Of a DNA stretch of 64,000 bases, positions 19,701 through 28,019 are shown piece by piece. The notes below the pieces were generated by a model that ran no database searches, had not been told where the DNA came from, and saw only the letters and a list, made by a program, of their open reading frames with translations. Made by a program: the position numbers and the translations under genes. The DNA lies in the NCBI GenBank assembly GCA_963715785.1, contig OY970276.1, forward strand, positions 2,108,001 to 2,172,000, read 5' to 3'. The first letter of the stretch is position 1. Each line of letters starts with the position of its first letter. The DNA is from LD21 sp963715785. Lineage in GTDB: Bacteria > Bacteroidota > Bacteroidia > Bacteroidales > VadinHA17.

Positions 19701-20048
19701 GTACCTAATACAAATGTGATCACCAAAAATAATGCATGGACACTTTGGTCAGGCAGTACATTCGCTAACACACAGAGTCTCTATATGACAAGTGCTGCTT
19801 TCTGGAAATTAAGAGAAGTATCACTCTCATATGATGTTCCAGTCAAGAATATTCTTGGCGGTGCTATTAAAGCTGCTCAGATTGGTATAGTAGGACGGAA
19901 CCTGCTTATGTGGCGTCCAAAAACCAATGTATGGACCGATCCTGAATTCAACGTAGAGAGCGGAAGCAGTAACGCTGTTGGGTATACGACCGAATATCAA
20001 ACTCCTCCTACCAGGGTCTTCGGATTTAGTGTTAAACTTACTTTCTAA
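16800..20048 (+). CDS. SusC/RagA-family TonB-dependent outer-membrane transporter (second pair)
   Basis: The 1082-residue product has a signal peptide (MKKLFLLIVLFVFISGFTLMAQ), a carboxypeptidase-regulatory-like domain (about 25-100), a plug with ASALYGNDASNGVLVITTKR near residue 213, and a barrel ending in RVFGFSVKLTF. It is clearly a paralogue of the transporter at 11550. The first ~110 residues have the same layout, while the barrel loops differ, which suggests a different ligand. It is the first gene of a four-gene unit (susC, susD, DUF1735-type lipoprotein, FN3-like lipoprotein) with a good promoter upstream. Confidence 0.95.
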   Translation: MKKLFLLIVLFVFISGFTLMAQTIVITGTVTSSVQGEGAIPGVTITVKGTTVGTLSDVNGKFSLTAPQNATTLVFSYIGMKRQEVEIGGRKVIDVIMEPDLLGLNEVVVTAFGIKRQAKELGVATAQVSDKVLTQSGVSNVVNGLTAKVSGLQINTVNNGVNPDTRITLRGNRHFLASNQALVVLDGVPVSATYLSSINPNDIANVNVLKGASASALYGNDASNGVLVITTKRGAAGGAPTITVSNTTTFEQISYLPKLQNRFGSGDGEDTINGNPNYTFWIGRDRNTSPYTSYENQSFGPEFNGQQVILGGILADGSYQMVKYSPVPNQKKKFFDTGITTQNDVSYSVGDDKNSFYLSAQDVKTTGTVPGDKNRRTSVRVAGSRTTGIFHADYTVGYTQTNTDVSGDDPFQQRPVYWTVLNTPAQVDLTAYKDIDNNKFANNNGYYNAYYMNPYWQINNSRYKTKTNDLLGSVLLSLSPAKWIDISYRTGLTYTGTNHTYFRDPLVYNDYMKGDPWQAGANAVTSPYAGVSWDYLENTTIMTGDLLIQMNHKIGDFGGKLILGQSAYSLKDRYIYVGNNSIVIPGLYNVGNRLGELGSNGGTNSGGNYNTSGINEANNDRNSLGLFADLTLNYKDFIFLHGSARNDWDSRLSKANRSFFYPGLDISVVLTDAIPSLKDNAVLSFAKVRGSVSKTGQISLANFYATLPSFNPGQGNNSATAFPYGNLAGFSLNTTLSNPNLKPELTREIEAGLELGFLKSRIGLDISAYQSNTKDQTIPATISYATGYNGAYINAGELETQGLELDLKLNPVVNAGEFSWNMTISYAYNTSKVISIYGDLKELPIADISYAIVGQQFPALKVTDFLRDPQGHIVVDASTGYPIRDPALKQMGHGNPNNILGITNNFTWKGFNLNIVADYRSGNNVDNWVGNALNFTGTSWFSAQNGRQNFIIPGSVINTGTAANPVYVPNTNVITKNNAWTLWSGSTFANTQSLYMTSAAFWKLREVSLSYDVPVKNILGGAIKAAQIGIVGRNLLMWRPKTNVWTDPEFNVESGSSNAVGYTTEYQTPPTRVFGFSVKLTF

Positions 20049-20067
20049 GTAGCAAAAACAAAAAAAT

Positions 20068-21564
20068 ATGAAGAAATTAATTATATTATTAACTGTACTG
20101 CTTGCTCTGGGAAGCTCTTGCAAAAAAGACTTTCTCAATGTTGATGAAGTGAACCCCAATCAAGCGTCAGCTGTACCTGCAAATTTAGTATTGCCGGCAG
20201 CTCTTAACTCAGTAGCTGTACTGATTGACCAGCCTGATAACTACTCCTTTGGATATCTGTGGTACGGTCAGTGGTGTGTGATGAACGGATACGTTCAGAG
20301 TGCAACATTAACACAGTATGACCTTCTTAACAGTTCGTACCAGGTTATCTGGGATAACTCCTATCTGGCACTTCAGAACTTCGACTATGTTGAACAGGCT
20401 TCTTTAACAGCTAAAGCAAAAAATTTCCGGGCTATAGCAATTACCATGAAGACCTTCCTGTTTCACGAACTTGTTGATGCTTATGGAAATATTCCATATT
20501 CACAGGCACTTAAGGGTTCCGCAGCTTCACAGGTTCTGAAACCTACTTATGATGATCAACAGACTATTTACGAAGATCTGGTAACCAGAATAGATACCGC
20601 TATTAACCTGATTCAGACTGCAGGCGCTGACGCTGATGCAGTAGGTGATGCTGATATTATTTTCCATGGCGACATGGGAAAATGGGCAAGATTTGCAAAT
20701 ACAATTAAGCTCAGAATGCTGATGAACCAATCGGGTATGACCGGAAGAGATGGATATATTACAACCAATATAAATAGTACAGCATCAGTTGGTTATCTTG
20801 GAGCAGGCGAAGGCGCAATGCTTAACCCCGGCTATCTTCAGACCACCAACAAGATGAATCCTTTCTGGGAAAACTTTTATAAGCAGGATGGATCACAGCA
20901 AGCAGATGCTCTTGCATATTTTGGTGCCGGACAGGATGCATGTGATTTCATGACGGCTAATAATGATCCGCGTTCACTCTTGTTCTTCCAGCCGATCACC
21001 GGCTCTACAACCGTGATCCAGGGTAACTATTATGGCGCTCTCTTGCTTCGTACAGTGCCAAACACTTCAAAATTAGGACCGGGTTTATTACAGAAATATA
21101 ACCAGGACGCTCCGATATTAACCGATTATGAAAGTCTCTTCCTGCAGGCAGAGGCAGCTCAGAGAGGTTATCTCACCGGTGCTGATCCAAAAGCATTATA
21201 TGAAAGTGCAGTAACTCAATCTATCGTAGCTTTGGGCGGAACTGCCGCATCTGCAGCAACTTATCTTGCTCAGTCTGGCAAACCCCTGGTTAACTATGAC
21301 TCAAATCCAAATAAACTGCAGTGTATTCTCACTCAGAAATGGGCTTCAATGAATGGTATCTCTCCTATGACTACCTGGACAGACTATCGCAGAAGTGGCT
21401 ATCCGGATTTCCTGCACTTTACTCAGGATCCTGCAAGAAAGCACGATTCGCCTCCTGTTCGCTTGTTATATCCTCAGACAGAGATTAGTACCAACAACGA
21501 TAATGTTTTGGCTCAGGGTACCATCGATTTGTTTACTTCTAAGATTTTCTGGCAGAGCCGCTAA
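20068..21564 (+). CDS. SusD/RagB-like surface lipoprotein (second pair)
   Basis: This 498-residue lipoprotein has its lipobox cysteine in LALGSSCKKDF. The SusD-like_2 body includes FRAIAITMKTFLFHELVDAY, GNIPYSQAL and DYESLFLQAEAAQRGY. It begins 19 bp after its susC partner and would form the substrate-binding lid. It is similar in architecture to the SusD at 14845 but clearly divergent in sequence. Confidence 0.93.
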   Translation: MKKLIILLTVLLALGSSCKKDFLNVDEVNPNQASAVPANLVLPAALNSVAVLIDQPDNYSFGYLWYGQWCVMNGYVQSATLTQYDLLNSSYQVIWDNSYLALQNFDYVEQASLTAKAKNFRAIAITMKTFLFHELVDAYGNIPYSQALKGSAASQVLKPTYDDQQTIYEDLVTRIDTAINLIQTAGADADAVGDADIIFHGDMGKWARFANTIKLRMLMNQSGMTGRDGYITTNINSTASVGYLGAGEGAMLNPGYLQTTNKMNPFWENFYKQDGSQQADALAYFGAGQDACDFMTANNDPRSLLFFQPITGSTTVIQGNYYGALLLRTVPNTSKLGPGLLQKYNQDAPILTDYESLFLQAEAAQRGYLTGADPKALYESAVTQSIVALGGTAASAATYLAQSGKPLVNYDSNPNKLQCILTQKWASMNGISPMTTWTDYRRSGYPDFLHFTQDPARKHDSPPVRLLYPQTEISTNNDNVLAQGTIDLFTSKIFWQSR

Positions 21565-21609
21565 TAATAGGAATTGCCATAAATTAAAAATATTAAAAAT
21601 AAAAAGAAT

Positions 21610-22536
21610 ATGAGAAAAAAAATATTCATGATAGTATCCTTTCTTGCAGCAGGTTTTATTCTGAACTCCTGCCTGAAAGACGATGTTGGAGTGGACTGGA
21701 CATCTTCCCTCAAAGGGAAAATGTACGCAGAAATAACAGGCGCTGGTTTTAAGGCTTTGGCTTTGCAGCCAACAACCGATACTGTTACCTTCAAAGAACT
21801 GATTAACATTGCCACTGATGCCCTTCCTACTCAGGACATTACAGTTACACTGGCAATAGATACAATGGCCAGCCATAATTATAACTTACTTAAAGGAACC
21901 GCTTATAAGCCGTATCCTTATGTAAGAATTGTGGATAACCCGGTTGTTATTAAAGCAGGAACAAGGAATGCATATTTTCATGTTCAGGTTTGGCACGCTG
22001 ATTTACTCGATGCTTGTGCAAACTTTATGGCTCCGATAGTAATAGCCTCCGCAACCGGTGGTGTCGTTGCTTCGGATCCTCTGAATCAGGGTGCACGCCT
22101 TATGGCTTTACCTATCAACAATCCCTATGCAGCTGATTACAATTGTGTTGGTTATCGTATCCGCCCGGGCAATCCGACTGAACCAATTGTTGCTGTTGAG
22201 ACTTTCTCTACAGTAGATTGCAGAACAGTTGTTAAAGCTGGTTTTGGAAATTATTCACCTTATAACATTAATATTCAGATTACTGGAAACGTGATAGTTG
22301 TTGGTGGCGTAAATTGTTTTAAGGTTATTGCTACACCTATTGATCCATCCACAGGTTTGTCAGTCGGCGGTATGTTTGATTCATGGACCGGCGATCCCGC
22401 AACACCTCCGGCTCCTCCTGCCAACGCAACGGATATCAACTATTATAATCCGGTAACAAAGGTATTTGTATTGAACTGCTATTATCTTAGTTCTGCAGGT
22501 AATCGCATAATGTATGAAGTACATACAAGAATATAA
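21610..22536 (+). CDS. Surface lipoprotein with DUF1735-like N-terminal domain
   Basis: The 308-residue product has a lipoprotein signal (ILNSCLKDD). A first domain of about 130 residues reads like the DUF1735/BT_3987-type beta-sandwich found in SusCD loci (VTFKELINIATDALPTQDI, then VTLAIDT...NYNLLKGTAYKP). A C-terminal domain of about 130 residues (NCVGYRIRPGNP to the end) has no family I can name with certainty. It lies 45 bp after susD. Proteins of this type are thought to be extra surface glycan- or ligand-binding lipoproteins that assist SusCD; that role is inferred from position. Confidence 0.7.
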   Translation: MRKKIFMIVSFLAAGFILNSCLKDDVGVDWTSSLKGKMYAEITGAGFKALALQPTTDTVTFKELINIATDALPTQDITVTLAIDTMASHNYNLLKGTAYKPYPYVRIVDNPVVIKAGTRNAYFHVQVWHADLLDACANFMAPIVIASATGGVVASDPLNQGARLMALPINNPYAADYNCVGYRIRPGNPTEPIVAVETFSTVDCRTVVKAGFGNYSPYNINIQITGNVIVVGGVNCFKVIATPIDPSTGLSVGGMFDSWTGDPATPPAPPANATDINYYNPVTKVFVLNCYYLSSAGNRIMYEVHTRI

Positions 22537-22550
22537 AATTATTTTGATCC

Positions 22551-22589
22551 TTCCTGTCGGGATGCTTTGCAAAGTAACCCTGACAGGAA
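22551..22589 (+). promoter_or_regulatory. Intergenic hairpin within the SusCD operon
   Basis: TTCCTGTC-GGG pairs with CCC-TGACAGGAA, with one bulge and a 16-17 base loop. No T run follows, so it may be an mRNA-processing or partial-attenuation structure rather than a terminator. Confidence 0.45.
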
Positions 22590-22627
22590 AGAATCAGAAA
22601 ATTAACTGAAAAATAAAAAAACAGAAT

Positions 22628-23626
22628 ATGAAAAGAAAAAATATTGTTCTAGTAATGTTACTTGCATTATCTTGCCTGATTGCTGTGCAAAGTTGCAAGA
22701 AAGCCTCTCCGGTTGAGCCGACGGGATTTATGGCAGCTATGCCCGCTGTTCCTGTTCCAGCAGCTGATGCTGTGGTTCCTTTCACGGGCGCTGGTCAGAC
22801 GATAACTCTTTCATGGGAAGGTGCTGCAAGCAGTGCGATTTCCTGGAGCGTCTATTTTGGTACATCAGAAAATCCCGCACTGGTTGCCACAGGCGTAACC
22901 ACAAATTCCTACACAGTTACTATTCAGGCAGGCGGAGTCTTTTTTTGGGGAGTCGTTACTACGGATGCCAATAATGAGACAACTGCAAGTCCATTGTGGT
23001 CATTTGATGTAAATTCAAACCCGAATGTTCCTACCTCTCCTGTACCGGCGCTCAACGCTGTAAATGTATCCTGTAATCCAACTATCGCATGGGCTGCATC
23101 AGATCCGCAATCAGATGCTTTAACTTATGACCTGTATTTAGGTAAGACTGCAACTCCTACTGATGTTGCTGCAACAGGTTTGACAGATACCTCATTTGTA
23201 GTAACTGCTACTTTAACACCTAATACAGATTATTACTGGAAGGTAGTTGCTCACGATCCTTATGGAGGATCTTCAGAAAGTCCGGTATGGAAATTTACCT
23301 CCGGTGCTCTTCCTATTACTACATTCACAGGAAGTTATAATGCTGATGAACCTGCTGAAGCATATAGTTACGGTGTGAACTTTGCCTTCGGTACTTCATC
23401 AACAGTAATTTGTGACAACTACTGGAACTCAGGATGGGTGGTTACATTCACAATAGACCTGACCGCATTAACCTATACTTTCCCTGTCACAACCTTCACG
23501 ACAGGCTGGACCGGTACTGAATCAGGCATAATTGATCTTGCTACAGGTAAAATGACGGGTACATATACTATCTGGCATAACGGAGCTCTGGCAGAACAAG
23601 GTGTTCATACCTATACAAAATTGTAA
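22628..23626 (+). CDS. Surface lipoprotein with two fibronectin type III-like repeats
   Basis: The 332-residue protein has a lipobox cysteine in IAVQSCKKASP. A proline/alanine-rich linker follows, then two FN3-like beta-sandwich repeats (about 55-125 and 140-220). Each ends with a tyrosine/tryptophan strand, such as YYWKVVAHDPYGGSS followed by SPVWKF. The last 100 residues form an unassigned beta-rich domain. It closes the second SusCD operon and is followed by a strong terminator. It is probably an accessory surface-binding protein. Confidence 0.7.
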   Translation: MKRKNIVLVMLLALSCLIAVQSCKKASPVEPTGFMAAMPAVPVPAADAVVPFTGAGQTITLSWEGAASSAISWSVYFGTSENPALVATGVTTNSYTVTIQAGGVFFWGVVTTDANNETTASPLWSFDVNSNPNVPTSPVPALNAVNVSCNPTIAWAASDPQSDALTYDLYLGKTATPTDVAATGLTDTSFVVTATLTPNTDYYWKVVAHDPYGGSSESPVWKFTSGALPITTFTGSYNADEPAEAYSYGVNFAFGTSSTVICDNYWNSGWVVTFTIDLTALTYTFPVTTFTTGWTGTESGIIDLATGKMTGTYTIWHNGALAEQGVHTYTKL

Positions 23627-23651
23627 TATAGTAAAAGTTAAATATCAAAAG

Positions 23652-23684
23652 GAAGGTGTCTCAAAAGGACACCTTCTTTTTTTT
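23652..23684 (+). terminator. Rho-independent terminator of the second SusCD operon
   Basis: GAAGGTGTC and GACACCTTC form a perfect 9-bp stem around TCAAAAG, followed by a run of about eight T residues. Confidence 0.92.
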
Positions 23685-23810
23685 CTGCATAATGGAGATC
23701 CATCGACTTATTCACCTCAACCCCTCAAATATATGTAAATGCGTTGGGTGGATTCGCTTGGGATGTGGAAGAATGAGGGATCTTCCAGGTAAGAACACTG
23801 TCTCTGGCTT

Positions 23811-25070
23811 TTATTCTATCTTCAGATTTACCAGCTCAAGCCTTGTATTTGAAGCTTTGAGAACCTTAATAACGAAATTTTTGATTCTTATTATATCATT
23901 ATTCACGGGAATGCTTCCGTGATAGAAGAGGATCATGCCTGCAAGTGTTTCATAATCATCTTGCTCCGGCATGCTTAGATGGTATTTTTCATTAAGGTAA
24001 TCTATTTCCAGACGGCCCGAAAGGATATATTCGTTGTTTCCGATTACCTTCTCAATAAGATCAGTAGTATCGTGTTCATCTTCAATGTCTCCGACTATTT
24101 CTTCAAGCACATCTTCAATGGTTACCATCCCGGAAGTTCCACCGAATTCATCCACAACGAGTGCAATATTCTTTTTCTCCTCAACAAATAACTTAAGAAG
24201 CTTGTTGGCAGGCATCGTCTCAGGAACTATTGCAAGCTTGCGTATCATTGACTTTATTTCCGTAGGATCTTTAAAGATATCTTTCAATTCAAAGTAGCCA
24301 ATTATATTATCAATGGTTTCCTGATAAATGAGAATCCGGGAAAGCCTTGTTTCAACAAATTTTTCTTTTAGTTTTTCCACTGAAGTGCCTGATTCAACGG
24401 CTTCAATTTCTGTCCTGGGAACCATGCACTCCCTTAGCTTTACATTTGAAAAATCAAGAGCATTCTGAAATATTCTTATATCGCGATGGTCAGGTTCTGA
24501 CTCCTCTTTGCTTTGTTTGCTCAAATTGACAAAATGGTCTAAATCTACTTTACTAAACACCAGGTTTTCCTGTTTCCTTATACCAGGCTTTATCCTGAAA
24601 AAGATTTTTATGAAAAAGTTTGCAGCCGCAAGCGTAAACTTACTGATCGGATAAAAGAGGAAATAAAAAAATAATGTGGGAATGCTGAGAAACTTGAGAA
24701 AAAAGTTGGGCGATATGATAAAAAACGTTTTTGGAAGAAACTCTGCGACCAGAAGGATAATAGCTGATGAGAGAGCTGTATTCAGGATAAGAATCAGAAG
24801 ATCTGACTTTATAACTGGCGATAACACTTTGCCAAGAATACCTGAGAAGACCAGGCCATAAATGACAAGAGAAAAGTTATTGCCAATAAGCATGGTTGCT
24901 ATATACTGCCCGGGATTGTCCGTAAAGAGCTTGATTATTTTCGATCCGAATACACCCTGTTTCCTGTCTAGCTCAATTCGAAGTCTGTTCGAAGCGACAA
25001 ATGCAATTTCCATTCCGGAAAAGAACGCGGACAGGATTATTGCAAAAAATATTATCAGGATTAAATTCAT
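23811..25070 (-). CDS. CorC/HlyC (CNNM-type) membrane protein with CBS pair
   Basis: This 419-residue protein has an N-terminal DUF21/CNNM membrane domain (about 1-180, four hydrophobic segments, MEIAFVASNRLRIELD near residue 20). A CBS pair follows (about 200-320; MVPRTEIEAVE, ALVVDEFGGTSGMVTIEDVL), then the CorC_HlyC C-terminal domain (about 335-419). The family is linked to magnesium or cobalt efflux. It is the last gene of a five-gene minus-strand cluster that begins with coaX. Confidence 0.9.
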   Translation of the reverse strand: MNLILIIFFAIILSAFFSGMEIAFVASNRLRIELDRKQGVFGSKIIKLFTDNPGQYIATMLIGNNFSLVIYGLVFSGILGKVLSPVIKSDLLILILNTALSSAIILLVAEFLPKTFFIISPNFFLKFLSIPTLFFYFLFYPISKFTLAAANFFIKIFFRIKPGIRKQENLVFSKVDLDHFVNLSKQSKEESEPDHRDIRIFQNALDFSNVKLRECMVPRTEIEAVESGTSVEKLKEKFVETRLSRILIYQETIDNIIGYFELKDIFKDPTEIKSMIRKLAIVPETMPANKLLKLFVEEKKNIALVVDEFGGTSGMVTIEDVLEEIVGDIEDEHDTTDLIEKVIGNNEYILSGRLEIDYLNEKYHLSMPEQDDYETLAGMILFYHGSIPVNNDIIRIKNFVIKVLKASNTRLELVNLKIE

Positions 25071-25076
25071 GCTTCA

Positions 25077-25262
25077 TTAAGAGCTCTTTTTTCTCTGTCT
25101 GTGTCTGTACCAGGCAAACACAAAGCAGATAAGAGCCATTAATGCAAAGATAGGGATTTTAGAGTTTCCGCCCATAATGAAATACCTGATTCCGGCAGCA
25201 ATACACAGAATACCTGTTACAATCCAGATGATTTCGATTATAAGTATGGAACTATTTCTCAT
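25077..25262 (-). CDS. Small membrane protein with two hydrophobic helices
   Basis: This 61-residue protein has two hydrophobic stretches (about 7-28 and 36-52) and a basic C-terminal tail (YRHRQRKKSS). Its start overlaps the lptC stop by 11 bases, and it ends 6 bases before the CorC/HlyC gene, so it sits tightly in an operon. I do not recognise a family. The conserved-looking overlap and the clean membrane topology support a real gene. Confidence 0.65.
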   Translation of the reverse strand: MRNSSILIIEIIWIVTGILCIAAGIRYFIMGGNSKIPIFALMALICFVFAWYRHRQRKKSS

Positions 25263-25815
25263 CGTTAAGATATATGTCAGCAGTTACTTTGAGGATCTTT
25301 CTTTTAATAAGATGAGAATCTGATTCAAATCCTATTCCCTGAATTACTTCATCTTCACTTGTCATTTTCACAAACCGGTCGGTGTAGATAAGATCTTTAT
25401 CCTGATTCCAGAACAGGACTTCAGTTTCAAGCTTTTCGTTCTGGGCATTAATCACTACTACACTGTCTCTGAGCTCCCACAGATTATTGTTTGTGCATTT
25501 GGCATATTTACTTGTAACTCTTACCGAATCGTCATGCGGATTGAAAAGCGTTACCTTTATCCCATCTTTGAATTCGGAATAAGGCGGGTCCGCTTTATCA
25601 TATTGTTCCAGGAGTGGTGAAGACATTATAATCTGGACCTTTCCCGAATCAGTCATTACGGTTTTGAAATCTTTTACAGTAAGCGAGGGAAGAGTGAGGA
25701 GTTCAGATTTCGGAACTGTAGCAATTTTATTCTCACACGATGTAATCGTCATGCTTAGAAGAATGAAAATGCTTATGGTCTGGTGGATTCTGAATAGTAG
25801 TGACGGTCGTTTCAT
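25252..25815 (-). CDS. lptC: LPS-export periplasmic protein LptC
   Basis: LptC is the membrane-anchored periplasmic component that passes lipopolysaccharide from the LptBFG transporter to LptA. This 187-residue protein has a hydrophobic N-terminus ending in ITSCENK, a lipoprotein-like signal common in Bacteroidota LptC, followed by a beta-jellyroll pattern (VKDFKTVMTDSG, YSEFKDGIKVTLFN, LWELRDSVVVINAQNEKLET). I chose the start MKRPSLL at 25815 because the longer frame would overlap the upstream gene by 35 bases and adds a polar extension. Confidence 0.82.
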   Translation of the reverse strand: MKRPSLLFRIHQTISIFILLSMTITSCENKIATVPKSELLTLPSLTVKDFKTVMTDSGKVQIIMSSPLLEQYDKADPPYSEFKDGIKVTLFNPHDDSVRVTSKYAKCTNNNLWELRDSVVVINAQNEKLETEVLFWNQDKDLIYTDRFVKMTSEDEVIQGIGFESDSHLIKRKILKVTADIYLNDEK

Positions 25816-25867
25816 TGCTTTTCGTGGAAATTCTGTCGTACCAGATAAATTATTAAGGTTGTGAGTT

Positions 25868-27139
25868 CTAATCAAATTTCCGTTTGAGAAACCAAAAGTC
25901 ATACAGATTCAGACTAAGTCCCACGGAAAGATAATCCTCATTGGGAAGATTATTGCCCTGCCTCCTTGTAAAATCGATATATAGATTTGTTTTCGAATGG
26001 GTACGCATAGGCAACCCGATCCCAAAGCTGGCACCATACTCCTTAAGCTGTTGTCCGTTAATAACAAGATAATTATCACCAAAGTGCCCGCCAAGCCTGT
26101 ATTCAACACGGCTTAAATAACTGTAATTTGAGTATTTATCAGGTATGAATTCCGCACCAACGAGCAGTTCTTTTGTGTTTGCTGCATAGCCGACGGAACC
26201 CGGGATCTTTGAAGATGCCCAATTGCTAGTGACGTAGTCAATGCTGGTTGTGAATTTATTTTTCTTGCCGAAGGAAAGGCCGGCCCTGATTGTTGCCGGT
26301 ATTGTCGTCTTTGCGGAATTATCTGAAGCATAAGAAATTGTATCAACAGCACTGTAGGCAGTGTATTTAATTGAGAGTTGGTTATATTTTGTGTTAAAAC
26401 TGTTCCGGGTATTTATAGATGCCCCGAGAATCAGAAAATAATTGTTTTTAAAGGTCGTGATATATTGTACTCCATAATCAAAGTTGATACCGCTAAAAGT
26501 GATATTTTCTGAACTGCTGTTTTGAAAAACATTATAGAAATCTGAGAATACATTCTGATTGATTCTCGATAACTGTCCTGAAAGAAAATTAACATTTGCT
26601 CCTATGGCAAAATGCTTGCCGATCTGAACACCCGATCCAAGGAACACTTTTGTAACCCCGCCATCACCACTGTGAGTAGTCGTGTATTCTCCGGTAGTCG
26701 GATCATAATTAGGGCTCGATGAATTTACATCTTCGGTTATTTCATAAAAACCTGAGCTCACAGGCGTAACACCAGCTGCAAAACCCCATCTTTTTGAAAT
26801 TGGGAATCCAATTATAAGATGATTAAAGTCCACATCATTGGAGGAATATTTGGTACTGCCGCTCGACAGGAAATTTTTGCCATAGTCAAGACCAAAATCA
26901 AAAACAAATGAGATAGTGTCGAAGCTGCAGTACGAAGCAGGATTTGTAAAAGATATTGAGCTGTTGTCTCTCACCGCGGTACTGACGCCCCCCATACCAA
27001 GGCTCCGGAATGATGCCTGGGGCTCCAGTGTACCGATATTAAACCTCGAGTAAGGTGTATTTATGAGTTTCTGAGCTGACGCCTGGTAGGCACATGAAAG
27101 CAGAAAGATAGAAATGACAATTATTAGTTTATTTCGCAT
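25868..27139 (-). CDS. Outer-membrane beta-barrel protein, function unknown
   Basis: The 423-residue product has a signal peptide (MRNKLIIVISIFLLSCAYQASAQ) and an all-beta body beginning YSRFNIGTLEPQASFRSLGMGG. This resembles the FadL/PorV-like outer-membrane proteins that occur beside lptC in Bacteroidota. Many alternating aromatic strands are visible, and it ends in WFLKRKFD. The start overlaps the coaX end by 11 bases, which indicates translational coupling. No specific function can be assigned. Confidence 0.72.
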   Translation of the reverse strand: MRNKLIIVISIFLLSCAYQASAQKLINTPYSRFNIGTLEPQASFRSLGMGGVSTAVRDNSSISFTNPASYCSFDTISFVFDFGLDYGKNFLSSGSTKYSSNDVDFNHLIIGFPISKRWGFAAGVTPVSSGFYEITEDVNSSSPNYDPTTGEYTTTHSGDGGVTKVFLGSGVQIGKHFAIGANVNFLSGQLSRINQNVFSDFYNVFQNSSSENITFSGINFDYGVQYITTFKNNYFLILGASINTRNSFNTKYNQLSIKYTAYSAVDTISYASDNSAKTTIPATIRAGLSFGKKNKFTTSIDYVTSNWASSKIPGSVGYAANTKELLVGAEFIPDKYSNYSYLSRVEYRLGGHFGDNYLVINGQQLKEYGASFGIGLPMRTHSKTNLYIDFTRRQGNNLPNEDYLSVGLSLNLYDFWFLKRKFD

Positions 27140-27851
27140 TGTATTCCAGGATATAATTTAAACCATCAATCACGATATCAGGCTCATATGTGACTTGATA
27201 ATTGATTCTGTCTTTAAGGTATGCACTATCTCCGCCTGTCAATATTATTTTGAAACTGGTAAGTTTATTTTCAAACGTGCGAATATACTCATTTATTTCA
27301 TAAGTGACTCCTGTAATCACTCCGGCAAGGATTGCATCGGTTGTATTTCTCCCCGGATTTGAATAGTTTTCACTGAGAGATATAAGAGGCAGTTTGTCAG
27401 TGAATTTGTACAGAGCCTTAAATCTCATAGTCAGGCCGGGTGATATGTTCCCGCCCCTGTAAACATTATCTGACAGAAATTCATAAGTTAATGCAGTACC
27501 GGCATCAATGATCAGAACCTCTTTACCCGGGAACAATTTGCAGGCACCTGCTGCAGCAGCAATCCTGTCAGTGCCCAATGTTTCAGGTGTATCATATTCA
27601 ATTTTAAACGGGAGATTTGATTTATGCGACAATACGTGAACAAACGGGATATTAGAAAGGAAAAGCTCAAATATGAATGGAGGTATCTCTTTAACCGATG
27701 ATACAATAGCTTTTTGTACTTTAATTTTGCTTAATTCCTTTTCCAGCTCTTTGCAACTCAACTTGTTTAAACGAACCTGCGATATCTTGATCTGGTCATC
27801 AAAGACTGCAAGTTTTGTACTTGTATTTCCTGCGTCAACTATAAGATTCAT
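27129..27851 (-). CDS. coaX: Type III pantothenate kinase
   Basis: CoaX phosphorylates pantothenate in the first step of coenzyme A synthesis. The 240-residue protein has the ASKHA-fold phosphate motif LIVDAGNTSTKLAVFD (residues 3-18), ETLGTDRIAAAAGA, the second phosphate motif LIIDAGTALTYEFL, GGNISPG and ILTGGDS. It is the first gene of the minus-strand cluster. Its promoter must lie in or beside the 9-bp minisatellite that begins 20 bp upstream. Confidence 0.93.
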   Translation of the reverse strand: MNLIVDAGNTSTKLAVFDDQIKISQVRLNKLSCKELEKELSKIKVQKAIVSSVKEIPPFIFELFLSNIPFVHVLSHKSNLPFKIEYDTPETLGTDRIAAAAGACKLFPGKEVLIIDAGTALTYEFLSDNVYRGGNISPGLTMRFKALYKFTDKLPLISLSENYSNPGRNTTDAILAGVITGVTYEINEYIRTFENKLTSFKIILTGGDSAYLKDRINYQVTYEPDIVIDGLNYILEYNAK

Positions 27852-27855
27852 AATG

Positions 27856-27863
27856 CAAAAATA
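27856..27863 (-). promoter_or_regulatory. Candidate -7 element of the coaX operon
   Basis: Read on the minus strand, TATTTTTG fits TAnnTTTG and lies only four bases before the coaX ATG. The transcript would therefore be nearly leaderless. The position 19 bp upstream falls within the AAAGTGCCT minisatellite and holds only a near match to TTTG, so the strength is uncertain. Confidence 0.4.
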
Positions 27864-27870
27864 GTAAAAA

Positions 27871-27969
27871 GTGCCTAAAGTGCCTAAAGTGCCTAAAGTG
27901 CCTAAAGTGCCTAAAGTGCCAAAAGTGCCTAAAGTGCCTAAAGTGCCTAAAGTGCCAAAAGTGCCAAAA
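27871..27969. repeat. 9-bp minisatellite, 11 units
   Basis: There are eleven tandem units of GTGCCTAAA; units 6, 10 and 11 read GTGCCAAAA. It lies directly upstream of coaX. A downstream ACTTTAGGCACT can pair with any unit to form a 12-bp stem. Confidence 0.95.
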
Positions 27970-28019
27970 GTTATTATTTGAGGTTAATTCTAAGTACTTT
28001 AGGCACTCCAAACTCTAGT

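Noticed and set aside
23811..25070. Haemolysin function suggested by the HlyC name
   Set aside because: The domain order (DUF21, CBS pair, CorC_HlyC) points to a metal-efflux type membrane protein; the haemolysin label is historical.
27871..27969. CRISPR-like or coding repeat
   Set aside because: The 9-bp units have no spacers, and no reading frame through them shows a gene; it is a minisatellite.
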